A stretch of DNA of 64,000 nucleotides from Orthonyx spaldingii (lineage: Eukaryota; Chordata; Aves; Passeriformes; Orthonychidae). Where the stretch lies: assembly GCA_013397795.1 (NCBI GenBank), contig VZTJ01000294.1:5170486-5234485 (forward strand), written 5' to 3'. Shown one piece after another: positions 50,001 to 64,000 of the stretch (position 1 is the first letter of the stretch; the number at the start of each line of letters is the position of its first letter). The notes under the pieces were generated by a model. That model saw only the letters and a program-made list of their open reading frames with translations. It was not told the origin of the DNA and did no database searches. Both the position numbers and the translations under genes were made by a program.

Positions 50001-53000
50001 CAGAGGTCCTGGAAGCCAGAGCAATCCTTTCTTCCCATCCCTCAAAAAAGTGTAAGCAGGAAAGAACATTTTTCTATTACATAAAACATGAATATGGCAG
50101 CTATGTCAGCTACAGTCATTAGGAACTAACTACAAACTGCAAGACAGAATTGGGATTAATCAAGATTTAGAAGGCCAGGAACTGTATCATACTGAAAATA
50201 CAATGTAAGTAACTTCTTTCTAGAAGTAAATACTTACTCTTTTCATGTAGCAATTCAACTCAATGCCCAGCCCATGAGGAGAGCCATCAATAAATCTAAT
50301 AAACTGTAACCTTTAACAGATAATTCAGAATATGATTCTTTGAAACACTATTAAAAATGAGAACTTTGGATTTCTTCCAAGTTGCAATTCTCATTCCACA
50401 AGTTTTGAATATTCAGAGTAATGAAACTGCCAGTGAATGTAATAAATGGATATAAAACATTTTTTTTACTTCAGTGAAGCAGAAAAAAAATGCCTAAAGA
50501 AATTGTCTGTTTAATTGCAAACCAAAGCATGGTTGTCCAAATCTATTTGAAAAACCAGCAAATATAACCAGGCAGAATTTGAACAGCATGATAGATTTTA
50601 AAAACAGAACTCCAGCAAAATGGCTGATTTACCCTTGTGTAATAAGTTACCAGACACCAACTGCTTTGCTCTACCTATCCTCAGGCACATTCTTACCTCA
50701 AGGTATCCTGAAATAACTGCAAAGTAAATTGAGATCACTTTTCCTCTCCCTCAGTGAAAGAAAAATATCAGCTTCACACTAACCACTGAGAACTGTCAGA
50801 TGTCAGCGCATACATAAACAATTACTGAGAAGCACCTTACTTTTTTCTTATCTTTTCTCATCAGATTACTTTTAATCTTCTTTTTTAAATATATATTTGC
50901 CTTTCTCCTTTTGTGAAAAGACATTCAAATCATTTGATATTTGTTCAAATATAACAGATTTAACATTACATTCCAAGTAGACAAGCCAGTTTACTGTATT
51001 TTTCAGCAACACCCATATTCAGCAGAGACACTTCTTAAAAAAACCAAAATTAAGTCAGGATACCTATCCCAAAGATGGGTCAACTACTTAAGAGAAAGAA
51101 TCTAAGAAGTACCAATAGATCTGTGAAGATCAGCATTGATGTTTTTTACCACAAAATCATCTCATTTGACTCTCAGTAAGGGCTGGCATCTTACTGTAAT
51201 TGTTGGATGGGACCCCAGTGCTCTCACTACTGGTGGCAAAACTAGGGGGTAATTGTGAAGGCAAAGCATTACATTTGTTGCAGTGGCACAATACACTTTT
51301 GGCAGCTGAGGCATTTGGCAATCAATAAAACAGCAAATGTTTATGCACCAAGTCAAATAGATGAGCATTAGATGGGTCTTCCAGAACTTTCAACCAACTA
51401 ACATTCGTGCACTGCATCCAATGCTACTGACAGCAAAGTTAACCACAGATATGTGGTCTGCTGATTTTTTGCATATTTCTCATACTTAAACATCCTGTCA
51501 GATCCAAAGTAAAAATATTGTCTAGTTGGAGGAATACCTAAAGAAAAATGAAAAAAATTGTAAATCCATGAATACATTCTCTCTGGTTTTCTGTGTTGGA
51601 TTATGTTACTCCCCATGACTGCTATTTTAAAAACTCTTTCCTTTGTATATTAATATATACTTGATTTTAATCCTTTGGACTCTTGATTAGAATTCCAAGA
51701 TCCAGGTATATTTTTATATGGTTATTGCGGGTTAAATAAACTACTAAATACACTTAATTGATACACTTAATACACCTGAACAACACTGTGCATCTGACAT
51801 TCACAGGAATGTCATATCTGATATCTACAGAGAGCAGGTGAAAAGACATGTCAGTGTGAAGTAGCTGACTTCAGCTCTCTCATTGTTATCGCAGACAAGG
51901 ATTCAATGCCTTCCTTTCCAGATTAGGAACCTAACAGTTTTCTGGTCAAAAGTGATTTTTAATTTTCAGACAGGGCTGGAGGCATCTTTATCTCATAACA
52001 AAGCACCTGCCCACACATTAAGAGCAATGTCCAAAGAGTTTCAAATCAACATCCAGTTCCTCATCCCTGAAGAACTTGCCATTTTTACTGCAAAAAAGTA
52101 ATTGGATTAAATATTTGAACAATGTTGGGATGGAGATGGAAGCCCAAAATTTCTCTGCTCCTCCTTGCTTAAACACCCATCACTCGCTCATACTGGCATT
52201 CACTGACATTGTCACTGTTCTTCTCTGCGAAAGCACTTTAAACTACAACGTTGTATCTCACATTTTATGACAGCCTGGGTGAACTCAGTTACTTCATGAC
52301 ACCTAACACACAGTAACTTGTTAAGGTATGAAAACAGCAGCATATGCCTGAATCTTGAGAATAAGCCAGTCTTCAGATGCATAAAACAGGTCTTCATATT
52401 CAGTGGTGAGAGGCAGTGCTTCTTTTAGTCTTATGTGAAATAGCAGTTTTGCCCAGTCAGTAGAACATCCTTTTTGGGGTTATTTTTTTACACCAAATTT
52501 ATCTTGAGGACCAAAAGACCTTCTAAAATTCTATTAAAATAGACTGAATTATCATTTTCCCCATGCCATCCAGTAACAATTGCTCAGGGTTTTGTCTTGC
52601 TAGTCTATACCAGCACAATTTTTCTCATGTCAGATTTTGATTATTTTCTTTTAATTTCAGCTACTCGATCAGTCTGACTTTCTGGTTATATACACAGACT
52701 TTTCTTTAGTGCAGAGGAATGTGCTTCCTGATAGAACAATTCAAAAATCTCTAGGTCTAGGGAAATAAAAATTTGATGCATAGCCTCCCTCTCTGGGACA
52801 GTTGTATGCAATCCCAGGTCTCCTGAAGCAAGTTGCAGGGAGCCTGTCATTATAAATAGGGGAATTACATCTCAGTGTGTTTGCTGTCACATCAGAGATG
52901 TCAAGCAGAAACTTGATTGTTGTAAGATGTTCTTACTGGTGTCTCCAAGATGCCATGCATACTTATTGTTCAACATGATGAAAGACACGTGGTAGAAATG

Positions 53001-53127
53001 GCAAAGTGAGTCAAGTTTCAGCCCAGCAATAAACTCATCATCTATCATTTTAAATCTGCCCTAAAGATCATAGCTTTTGCCAAATGTATTACAATATTAA
53101 TGAACAGTTCCTGAAAGAAATGAAAGG

Positions 53128-53160
53128 ATTTGTGCCCCTTCTAGATGAAAGGGCACAAAT
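53128..53160. repeat. 33-nt hairpin with perfect 10-bp outer arms
   Basis: ATTTGTGCCC (53128-53137) and GGGCACAAAT (53151-53160) are exact reverse complements. Inside them, TTC and GAA can add three more pairs after one mismatch, leaving the 5-nt loop TAGAT. The stem is too short for an ordinary miRNA precursor. Confidence 0.8.
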
Positions 53161-56100
53161 GAAGGGGCCCTGTCCCTTTAGCACATAAATCATTATCGGG
53201 CTTCTTCTCCTTAAGTCCCTATTTCAGTTGGTCTAAACACTGGAATCTATGAAATCAGACACAGTACAGCACATTTTTCTAGCCCTGTAGAAAGCAGGGC
53301 TCTGACCCAAGTAAGTTCTCCTATAAATTTTGTTCTGAGGTCATATATCAAAAGACTTTATGTCTGTCATCAAACTAGCTCGTGTGCATGCTGCCATTTT
53401 GCTATCCATTATAAATTCTAGAAACAAAAGTGGGTTTTAAACAATACCATTTACAACTTCTGCCACTTAAATTTCTCTTTTGATGCTTTACCCTCATGAA
53501 TTAGTCTGTATCGAAAGAAGTTGAAACTTATGTCACAGGTCATTCCCCATATTATTTACTTCTCCAAATCCATTATTACTCCCTTTGAATTTACTTCCAA
53601 TCTGCTGTGTTAGCTAATAATACCAATACTAATTTATCCCTTCATGTTTTGATGCTGTGAATTAGACTTAGAATTTTCTGATGCAATACTTCACAGCATC
53701 TAAAAATCTTTAGGTAGATCTTCTGTCTGATTAAAATTTGGTAATTTTATTATATGTCCCTACACCTTATCTTGTGATATTTAGAAAATGTATTGCTCTT
53801 CTTCAAATCACTTATGGTTTTAGAGACTTCTATCACAACTGTGTTTGAAAAAGAGGTGAACAAGCAAAGTCTGAGATATTTAGAAGCTGTTTCATATACC
53901 TTGTTTTCATTCACTGTTCCTTTAGGAAGTGGAAGGACAGTACCAGACATGTGGGTATATCTTGGATTTATATATTGGTATTGTGATATTTTTCTGCTCT
54001 TTTCTCTGGGCCTTTCATCGCAGTAGTCAAAATATTAAAAGTAACTTTTAGACCAATTATCTTTTGTTTTGTCACTGTACCTCATTTCCTATTTATATGA
54101 CCCATGACTCTCTTCTCACTCTATTCAAGGCCCAAATTGTCCTGGCTCGTTTGGACACAGCCCCTCTGAGGTTCTCACGTCCTCATTCCCCTGCACACCT
54201 GTACAGTACACAACAGCGATGACCCACAGGAACTGTGAGGGCAAGGACTCCCAGATCTGACCACAACCATGCTGAGAAGCTTTGTATGGAACACAAAAGC
54301 AATGGCAGCAGAATTGTGTTTCCTGTAGATCATTCCACCAGCTTTTCATCAGTTACAGTCCTACATGTACACTTACATTATTCATAGTTTTCTGTGTATT
54401 TTTTTCAAGTTTCCATTAATTCCTGTAACAAAACATTCATTTTTGGTGGCAAAGATCAGGGCTTTTGAAAAGCACTCTCCTGTATCAATTTATGATATAA
54501 TAGATAGCAAGACACACAAGAGTATCTGAGAGCACTCCAGAGGCAAGGAGAAGTGTTTATTGATATTATTTTCCTCCAGATTTTCAGGTTTTTGGAGGCA
54601 AAAGCACCCATCGCCTTTTGAAACTGTTACAAGAATTCAAGTGAGTATTTCCTGGCACTACAGAAGAATTCTAGGTTATTTCTGGGGTTATCACCCTGCA
54701 TATTGCCTCCACGCCATGCATTAGTGAGGTACTTGTACATTGCCGCTCAGAATGCTTAGCTCTGATACCAGTGTCAGTCACAATATTAAAAATGCTACTT
54801 CTCCTATTGTAACTGTACTGAAAAATGGTGATTCAGGAAACATTTGAAGAGGCAGCCAAACACCACACTACAAATCACAACACAGTAGAGTACATTTTGC
54901 ACAGTATCTCTATCACTGGGGGTCCACCCAACCCAACACAGAATTCAATTTGTACATTCCATGTATTTACATCATGGGATGAGATGGCATCTTTTGACAA
55001 ATGTCAGCCTTTTCATAAATTATTGAAAATTACACACACGTCTTGCATCAGCATTTTGTCCTTGACCTTCAGCAAACACATTTATACTACAATAAACTTC
55101 TTTTAAAAGATAAGAAAAATAGAAAAAAAAAAAGTAACAATTTCAAACCACTCCTACGGGCATGCCTTGCAGGAAGCTTCTGGTGATGGACAAAAAAATG
55201 GCTCATTAAATCCCTGCAGTACCATATCTTACGTATCTAATTCTGTCAGGTTACATGATATTTTAAGGCACTACACCCTCTGAGGATAGGAAGTCCAATG
55301 GAGTAGTTTCTTAATGCTGTATTTGCAAAACGTAAGAACAAAACATAACCTCATTGTGGTAGAAATTTTGTCATTAGTCCTTGGTCTTTCACTGTTAGTT
55401 GATTCAAAAATTGTATTACTTAAGGAGTTAAAAGGATAACAAAAATATGGAGAACAAAAAGAGAAGTCAAAAAAATTATTTTCTCTTAATTTGTCTTGCT
55501 TCTGGTTTGCTTCTTTATAGACAAGAGACAAACCATGACATGATTCGGTATTAATCTTGGCAAACCTCTTCCCATTAATTTACTTACCTTTTGCATTACA
55601 AAAATTATTTTTTAATTAAAGACCCAATTAAAATATTTTTCTGGGAAACAAGGATGAGTTTTCCAAATCAAAATAAAAAGTTATTTTATTAACTAATTTC
55701 TTGTTTAATGTAGAAAGGAGCCAACTCTGAAATACATTAGGAAATAAATACTGGCAGAGAGTCTAGAGCAAGAGCAAAAGAAGCTAAGAGAAGCTGACCA
55801 GGACAGACATAAACTTATTTTGCCAATATACAAGAGAAAGAAGTATTAATTAATCAAGAAGTCTAGTCACAGAATCAGCTTGATTTTCTAATGTTTTAAC
55901 ATGATGAACCATGGGCTCAACATCGTTTCCTCAATTGAACAAGACGCTGAGTTACAGATGAAATAAAGGGAGGTATATGGCTAGTGCTACAGTTTTTTGC
56001 CCCCCAAAATAGATTCATATTGCAAGCACAGAACAACACAAATATTTTACACAAGAATATGCAAAAATTTAAAAAATAAGTCAGCTATACTTGCTAGATT

Positions 56101-57029
56101 TGGTACTGTATCTTTAACCTGAAATCTCCCCCTACAGATGCACACTTGAAGCATTCAGCTGCAAAATACTTAGAATACTAAAGCACAACTTTCTGAAATT
56201 ATGATCTAAGGAGAAAAAGATGTAAAAACATTAAATTCTAAATTGTTAAAGACAAAAATGTTATTTATGCACGTATATCATATAAGCTTTTCATTATTAC
56301 TTTAACTTACTAAGTAAATATGCAGGAGGAATGCAACAATCCATCTATTGCAGGGCACAGCAGAAAGAAGCTTTAGAGCTACTGAGATCTACATTTTGAA
56401 ACAGAAACAATCTGATAATAATATAGTACCATTCCTATCTTGTTCAGGAAAAATCAGGCTGCTGCTCACCTTTGAAAAAACATTCTTATGAAATTCTCCA
56501 TCATAACACTACTGCTTCTAGTAAAATTTTCTGTAAGTTCTCTGTAAATGCTAAAATATAATATAATTGAAGTACCATCATGGGAAATCTACTTCAATTA
56601 CACCCTTAGAGACTGCTCTTGACGATCGAAGATACGTTGGAACTGAGCTTCTAATGAGCAATGGACATTTGTGCATAATTGCATCCTTGAGTAAAGAGGT
56701 ATCAATTGCAAATTCAAAATAAGATGCAGAATTAGAGAATCAATAAATATCCTAGAAAATACCATTACCCTGCCTAACAGATATTGGGAATTGAGATGTC
56801 AACAACTCTTTATACCTTCCATGAGTTCCGATGGATATTCACAAACAGACTGAACTTCCTAACAAAGTCTGGGTTTCTGTAGCATTTCATTTGCTCGCTC
56901 CAGTTTTACTGTTGTCTCTCTGGATTCAAATCCTTCAGCACCCTTTTCAGAGGTACCTCCAACATCTCTTTAACTTCCTGTTTGGAGGACATCACCATCT
57001 AAATATCCATGCACTTGTTTCAGGAGAAA

Positions 57030-57080
57030 TACTCTCATAGTGGGTCCCTTCCAACTCAGAACAGTCTGTGATGTATCCTG
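57030..57080 (+). mobile_element. Possible CR1 LINE 3' terminus, degenerate
   Basis: TAGTGGGTCCCTTCCAACTC followed by AGAACAGTCTGTGATGTAT resembles the last 40-50 bp of CR1 (GGTCCCTTCCAACTC...ATTCTGTGAT). The sequence further left is too diverged to assign, so the insertion may extend leftwards. Confidence 0.45.
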
Positions 57081-60000
57081 AAAGGTGACTTCATTGTGGA
57101 CTTCTTTAGCTCGTCACTTACCTCTGACAATGAAGTCAACTAACACTTAGGCACTGAGATTTCAGTCACACACACTTTACTGGGTGAAAAGGAAAGAAAA
57201 GGAATTACAGTGGGTGAAAAATCAACAATATGTGAATAAAATCCCTTTTCCTTTGTGCAGGCTACACTAGTATACTTCGGTTACCAGTCAGTCCAAAAGC
57301 TTTCTTACATTTTGGCTTGCAAAATCCACTCTGCTCTCCAAAAATCACTAAAAAAAAGCACCCCTCCTCTACAACCTTAGAGTCTGCTTTGCTAGTTTAC
57401 CAAATCCATACAATTTTCCCTCCTTGCTCAAATGATCTGTTGCTGAATTACAAGCTCATGTGGAAGGATCAATATTGCTTGGCAGTCAACACTTCATTAG
57501 CCTAACGTTCCTGCATTTGATTCAGAGAAACGCCAGTCAATTTTTGATAATCAGTCTTCATATGCATCCTCTATCAATACCTGCTTGAATTCCAGGGCCA
57601 AATACACATTGGGAGAAAAAAAAAAATAGACAGAAGAACAATACATTTGTAGTCTTAAAAGAAAAAAAACTTCTACAATCAGATACACATTAAATCCTTG
57701 TGGTCTTAACCCCTGAGAGAAATAAGTCCAGATTTGTGAAAATACTACTGAGATAATGTTTGAAGCCTAAAGGATGAAGAGATACAGTACATAAAAATTG
57801 ACTTTTATTCTTGTGGTTTCCACTGCCAAATCATTGACTTCCTGTGACAGCAAAAATAAAGAAGAGTAAATGAAACATTAAATTCCCATTTAAATCAGAT
57901 AATCAGATAAAAAATTTTGCTCATTGGTGCTTTCAGCAAGACTGAATTCTATTTCAATATCTGCTTTTGCCATATCAAGTGGAAGAAAGGGACAGACCTC
58001 TAGAAAGCCTAACACAACACATGCAGTAATACGGACTGTTTCAGTCCCGGTGTCTACTTCTGCACTATCATTAGCCAGAAGAAATGCATTCAAAATATGG
58101 ACAAAATAGAAACAAATTATAAACATAATTTTATCCGAAGCTGTCCTTTTGCCAATGGCTTCACTTCTACTTATTTTAAGTTCAAAAAACAGCTTACCAG
58201 GAATGAACTATTGCCATGACAATTTTACTGGAATTTAGTGACTAGGTACATTCAAGTTAAATGTCAGTCCAGTTCTGGCAGTCACAATGGCTCTCAATAA
58301 TTCAAAGAGTAAAGTGAAGTCTGCAAGCCAGAAAAGTTTTAAGGGATCTACTTGGTCTTGTAAATTACTATTGAATTTGGAAACAGATTGAAAAGTAAGA
58401 TAAAAGCAGGTGGCTTTGTGCACAGGGTTTGTGACATTACTCTGCTAATATATTTCCAGCTTGGTTTGTCACACTTCTGTTACTTTTCTATTATCCATTA
58501 CCCAAACAGACTGCATATTTGATGAAGACTTTTTGGAATAATTTCTTGCACACAAAAATGTCAAGTAAGAACAAAATAATGAGCAATTTCAATTAATTGA
58601 TGACCTCAAATAGGACTTCAATCTTGATAAGAAGCAAAGGAACAACCTGAATTATGACTTCCTTGCATTGTGATTTTAGTCTTGTGTGGAACATAATGTT
58701 ATTTATGTCTGAAATGCAACTAAAATAAATTTGCTATATTAACTGAACAACTAACCACAGAAACCCCTCCCTCATAAGCCAGTAGATGGGCAGCAAGAAG
58801 TGCTGTAGGTGTGCCTGTAACCCCTTGCTCTGGTACCTAGCACATAAAAAATAAAGCCATTTTCCACCACAAACACGTGGAGATCTGCCAGATAAATATT
58901 TGGAAACTAAAAGGCTGGTATTACAAGGAGATTGAAGCATGGCACCATCCCATCCTAAATTTCTTTAGGGTAGATTCCTTCTGCTCACACTTTGATTGCA
59001 AAGACAGAAAAGTAAAAGGAAAGCAAAGCAATGCTGTTTTTAGATGACAAACCATCTGGTAAAATGTCTACAATAATTACTCTGTTTCCTTTACAATAAC
59101 TTTCCATATGTTGCTAACTAGCCATATTCTCTTGTCCCACAATATAATCAGCTTGGAACTAAAAATGTACTCTAGAGTGCTGAAATTGGACTTAGATTCA
59201 AAATTTAGGATATACCCTACTGCAACTGTACTTATTCCTTTAAGTAGAAAATTATGCCTGCTGATTTATTAGGACTCTTCGTCATCAATCCTTATTAGAT
59301 TTCAAATTGCAATGAACCTCCAAAACAAAGCACTATCATATATTCTTTTTTGCTCTTTTTTCTAGATAAAAGCCACCATGTCTATTTCACCTATATACTT
59401 ATTCTGCTTCTTACAGAAGTATTTCCAAAAGTGAAACTATCTTTTTATCTCCAGCCCAGTAGACACATTCTGTATCTTCATCAGCCTTTCTGTGGCCACA
59501 ATTTACTACCCGACACAAGCAAATGAGTGGAACATTTTTTACACTAATCTTATAAACTCCTTTTCTGCTCCCAAAGAATACTTCAACCTCTTCTTGTTGT
59601 AATATTTCCCATAAAGAGCTCTTGCCAAAAAATGCATATGACTCCATATGATATACGACTATACCCCACAAACTATACAATTTTTCCTTTGAATTCCTAA
59701 TACACACAATTATTACCTTGTCAGCATTTTCAACATATATCAAACTCATGTAGCAAAATATGTCAGTTCTATTTACAAACCCCAACCAACTAGTATAAAA
59801 TATTTTTATACTGAAGAAAAACTGAGCTTAAGTTGCTAGTTAAGAACTATAAAAAACAATCAAGCCCTGAAACAGAATAAGCTACTTATTGACAAAGCAA
59901 GTAGTAAGATACTTAGTGATGTGACAGGACAGCAGAGTTTATGTTCTGTAAGAAATACTGACACCCTACAACTGAAGCAATGCATGACACCTACATTGTT

Positions 60001-63000
60001 AATATTCAAGAATTTGCATAACTAAATGACAGAAATGCTCTTGATTTAGCATCAAGTCTTTTCTCCATAACTTATCACAATACGACAAGCTACATGCCAC
60101 AGCAGACAGCAGTACAGAAACAATCTAACAATGCAAGCAATACCCCTGAGGCTGAGGAAAGAAATACTAGTAAAAAAAAATCTCACATTCTTTAAATGCA
60201 GTCTCACAAAATTGGTGTGAAAAAGTCAAAACACCTGGTAAATCGTAGAAATTTAAAATGTATCTTTGCACGCTCCTTTATACCAGAGATTCTCTGATCT
60301 CTGCAGCAAAAAACTGAACCAAACAGGACATTGGCCTTAATTTTTCTCTACAATCAATATTCATCCACAGGCCAAAAGCCAAGCACCAGATAGTGTGCAT
60401 TGGCATAATGAAATTGCATTAGGGATGGAAGGGTTAGGAGTAAATAAACTGAAAGACAACAACTAAGGTTGTTATCAAAAAATATGTGAGAGGGAAAGCA
60501 AAATTTGAAAGAGAAACAGTTAAAATATAAATGATTTCATAAATATGATACATATAAACAGCCTAGTCAGAACCAAAAAGATGTTACATAGATCACTTAG
60601 TTCAGTATTTATTACTGTCATCTACCTTAAAAATGGTGGTTTCAAAAATGCATCAGAAGTTTTCCTGGTTTTGCTGTTTCTTGCAGCAATGTATTTTAGA
60701 GTCTCCATTCTGACAGAAGCACCATTCTGATAACTTCCAAAATAATAACACAGTACATAGCAAGTTGGGAGGTAGGGGGTGGTGTTAGAAAAAAATACCC
60801 TATGTAAGATCCATGGGGCAACAGCCCTACTACTTTTATATAATACAAAATAAAATTTCTTCTCCTTGTATATATGGCATTGAAGAAAGATCCCCTTAGC
60901 CTGTGGTTGTTAGAAATGGGCCACATTTCTGTGATTTAGTATCAGTTCATCCTATAAAGTCTCTTGTAGTCTTACAGTGGAAATCTGCTTAACTGTTTTA
61001 GAAACGTGGTTTTATCTTTATGCAAGAGAAGGGATAAAAAAGAAGTAGTGAATCACACACATGTGAGATAGGCTCTCTCTGCTTGTCCAGTAGCAAGAGT
61101 GATCGAGACTCATCTTCAGGATGAGATATTTCTGTCTTACAGTTCACCTTTTACTGCATCAGCTCCATCCATTGTTCCCTTTCTTACCTTGTTGCATTCA
61201 CCCTCCTTTCCCACATCAGTAAAATGGGAGAATGTCACATTTCACTGCAGTGCATGTCGAACTAAGTAAGAATTTATTCCTTTCACAATCCTCCTAGACC
61301 TACAGAATACATTACAGTGTTTCTTGGTAATTAGGGAACATGTAACATTCAAGCAAAGGCTTCTGTAACTCATTCTTGAGTTCACAAACCTTCATTTCAG
61401 ACTGTGTCCACTCCAGGTCACAGCTTTGGCCCTATTTTAGCCACAGACAAAAACTCCCTACTCTCCCCGCTCCTCTATCACTCAAATCTACGTTCTTAAA
61501 GTAAGTCTTTGTGGAAATATGTCCCTTTCTATACACTTGCTATGATAGCACAATTACATATCAACAATTTTTGACTGTGTATAACAACATTTACGCACAA
61601 TTTTAATTTGCTCTTTGAAATGTAAAGCTTACATTTATCAATTTTCTTGTAAAGAAAATGAAGCCTAACTTGTCTAAGAATTTCTTATAGATAAGATGGA
61701 ACAATACTAAATTACACGCTGGCTAAGAGAACTTTATACATAAAGCAAAAAAGAAGTTACACCTCTTTGTCTATATCTGTCCCAAAAAGTATTCCAGTTT
61801 AAACTAATTACAAATTTATTTATTTTTTTTTTTACTCAGAGCCCTTGAATCTTTCAAGACAGAAAATTATAGAAGACTTTTTATATTTACTTCTTTATAA
61901 ACAGAAGTGGATTTACATTTTGTTCCATGTATTTGAAGATACAGTAACTTTTTAAGGATAAGCCAGAAGTCATACGTTAAGTGTTTAAGTCACACATAAA
62001 TATTGTAGGTTACAACACATTCTTAAATTACAGGTAAAAACTTGATAGTGGGCCCTGCATCCAACATTTGCTTCCAAAACTTGATATTCATTGGCACACA
62101 TCCCCATCGTTTCCTTTGTTGAAATATTGCACTTTCTTCACATCAGTTTGTTTTCAGTGAATGAAGACAAACATTTAACTGTGTTTTACTAACACAAGCA
62201 CACACGTATCAGAATTCACCTATTACTGTTGGACTATCAGATGCTTATAATTGCACCAGACTAAGTCTTCAGACTATGTTCAAATTTTTTTTTTGTATTC
62301 ATACAATGCTAAATCATAGTTTAATCCAAGCCTGACTTGGCCTTTTAGTGCTACCATCAATACGTATTTTACTAATGATCTGCTGGATTTTATTTGGATT
62401 CTCTGCTATGTAGATCATCATAATTTTGGAATCTCTCTCAAAGATCAAAGAAAACTGTACAAATTAATGATACTGCTAATCCACTTGCTCAGCAAAAACC
62501 CCTTGGTTCTACAGAGATTTTTTCATATACTGCAGGATATCCTTGGCTGCTAAATACTACGTCTTTAAGCCAACAAGAAGATGCTTAAAATGAGGAAAAG
62601 GAGGAGAGAACATTTCCGATATTCAGTCTTATTCACAGTGATTATACCTGCAAAAATGTTACATATTCACTAACACTTGTTCTACCTGGATTCTATGAAA
62701 ATGTGATGGCATGCACAGTGAGCCTCTGCATTTTAAAGTGCCTGAATCCATGAACAGCACAAAATGTCTTCCATCCAGAAGGGAAAGGACATAAAGTATA
62801 ATGTCTTAAATCCTAACCGAGGCTTTGCTAATCAAACATCTGGATGAAAAAATTTACCCCATTAGCTCCCTGTTAACAGATACGGTTACTGGATTTTCAC
62901 ATTTCCTTTCCAATTGCTTCCTCTTATCTGATTTCTGTCCTTGGGTCCTTGTGGTGACCTACATAAAATGACAAAGTCTCATTATCAGAATTCTGCAGCA

Positions 63001-64000
63001 TCCAGAATTGGCTGTAATTGATGAACTGAAGCCACAGCTGGAGCAAGAGCATGTAGATGCAAAGTCAAGCAAGAAGGTGTTCTTTTGAAATAAGACAAAA
63101 ATGGGTTGTTCTCACCAGGGCTTTGAAAACAGGGGTTGGTAAAAATGTGAAGTTCTATTATATAAAAATAAGGACGATTTAGGAGAAAAAAAAAAAATCT
63201 CAACTTGATACTTTTATCCTCCTAATCTCCTTCTGCCTATCCAGGCAGTCATTCAAGAGCACCATCCCTCAGAGCTTTCATGTGCTTACAGAGGAAGAAA
63301 AAAATTTAAATGTAACTTCTGTTGACATTGTGAGTACAGGAGGAGACACTTCATATACCATCTAAAAATTAATGAGTCAGTCTAGTCATGGAAAAGCCAT
63401 GGAATTCCTAGAACTCTATAAAGGACATACACCAAAAAATACATCATCCAAAACAGCTCATGAATTAGCTTAGATTACCACTTCATATGTCCTCAAACAA
63501 GTGGGCCAGCATTGTTCAGCAAAACAAGTAGAGCACAACATAAAATATTTTCAGTCTTTGAGAGCACATAAAATTACTGAGAGCATTACTTTCATCTTAT
63601 TAACTAAAAGCAAAGTGGGAAGACAATAGTTCAGTCATCCTACCTAATTCTCTTGAAATCTGGAGTACCCTTGGTATCCGCATTGTGCATGAACTATATT
63701 CTCAGATGCATCAAACATGCTCATCTTCAAGTGTTTACAATGCCAAAACCATCCAGTCTTGCTGCCTACATTTCCTCTCCATTGTTACTGAACATGAATA
63801 TGAAGAGCTCTATTATAGGCCACCCCAAAGATGACTTTCCTTCATGTGTGAAGGAAACTTCCTCCAAGCGAAGCAAACTTCTGATGAAACCTCTCCAAAC
63901 TCTTTCTGTTCTGATTTTTTGTTATTGTTGTTTTGGTGCTGTTGTTTTAGCTATAATATGTTTGTTTATTATGCTTAGAATTGAGTATTGCTGTTTCAAA

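Larger units (their letters stand above)
44033..64000 (-). other. DNER: DNER intron 1 (partial)
   Basis: Nearly 20 kb upstream of the exon at 43746-44032, running off the right edge. Exon 1 (signal peptide and first EGF repeat) was looked for and not seen. The content is AT-rich single-copy-looking sequence with a CR1-like 3' scrap near 57.0 kb, an A/C-rich simple repeat at 47029-47080, and hairpins at 45345-45367 and 53128-53160. ORFs of up to 124 codons (59411-59785, minus) are not recognisable proteins. Intron 1 being very long agrees with the large first intron of DNER in other vertebrates. Confidence 0.85.

Noticed and set aside
59411..59785. 124-codon minus-strand ORF in intron 1
   Set aside because: It is of chance length, has no signal peptide, domain or splice context, and is unrelated to EGF sequences.
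1..64000. tRNA, rRNA, CRISPR, operon or prokaryotic features
   Set aside because: None was seen. The spliced exons, CR1 and LTR show vertebrate nuclear DNA.

Overview
This is vertebrate genomic DNA, AT-rich and almost entirely intronic. It is most probably from a bird. The evidence for a bird is the truncated CR1 LINE 3' ends, one of them ending in the avian-type ATTCTATGA terminus, and a solo LTR of the ERVL-like kind common in bird genomes. A passerine is plausible but cannot be shown from this window.

The one gene I can identify firmly is DNER (Delta/Notch-like EGF repeat containing), on the minus strand. Six internal coding exons are present, running right to left: 43746-44032, 32943-33037, 30376-30542, 16373-16518, 10290-10443 and 7478-7591. 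All have GT/AG boundaries and the reading frame continues through every junction (phases 1-0, 0-2, 2-1, 1-0, 0-1, 1-1). The spliced piece is 963 bp, about 321 residues. It covers the second EGF-like repeat, the Ser/Thr/Pro-rich linker, the non-EGF middle region with several N-glycosylation sequons, and three further EGF-like repeats. By comparison with human DNER these are probably exons 2-7. Exon 1 (signal peptide, first EGF) lies beyond the right edge. The remaining EGF repeats, transmembrane segment and cytoplasmic tail lie beyond the left edge.

Layout from left to right: 1-7477 partial intron 7, with a GC-rich island and a 66-bp tandem repeat at 5.7-6.3 kb; exon 7; intron 6, with a 10-base assembly gap at 8610-8619; exon 6; intron 5; exon 5; intron 4 (13.9 kb), with a clear CR1 copy at 25.5 kb; exon 4; intron 3; exon 3; intron 2 (10.7 kb), with a CR1 fragment at 36.8 kb and a solo LTR at 38.8-39.3 kb; exon 2; then 20 kb of partial intron 1.

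The most interesting unexplained structure is in intron 2, on the same strand as DNER. Three short open segments (38587-38412, 36573-36390, 35058-34900) have splice-like borders, compatible phases, a signal-peptide-like start and a terminal stop. Together they could encode a secreted protein of about 172 residues. I do not recognise it. ORFs of this size arise by chance in such sequence, so it is offered as a testable candidate, not a called gene.
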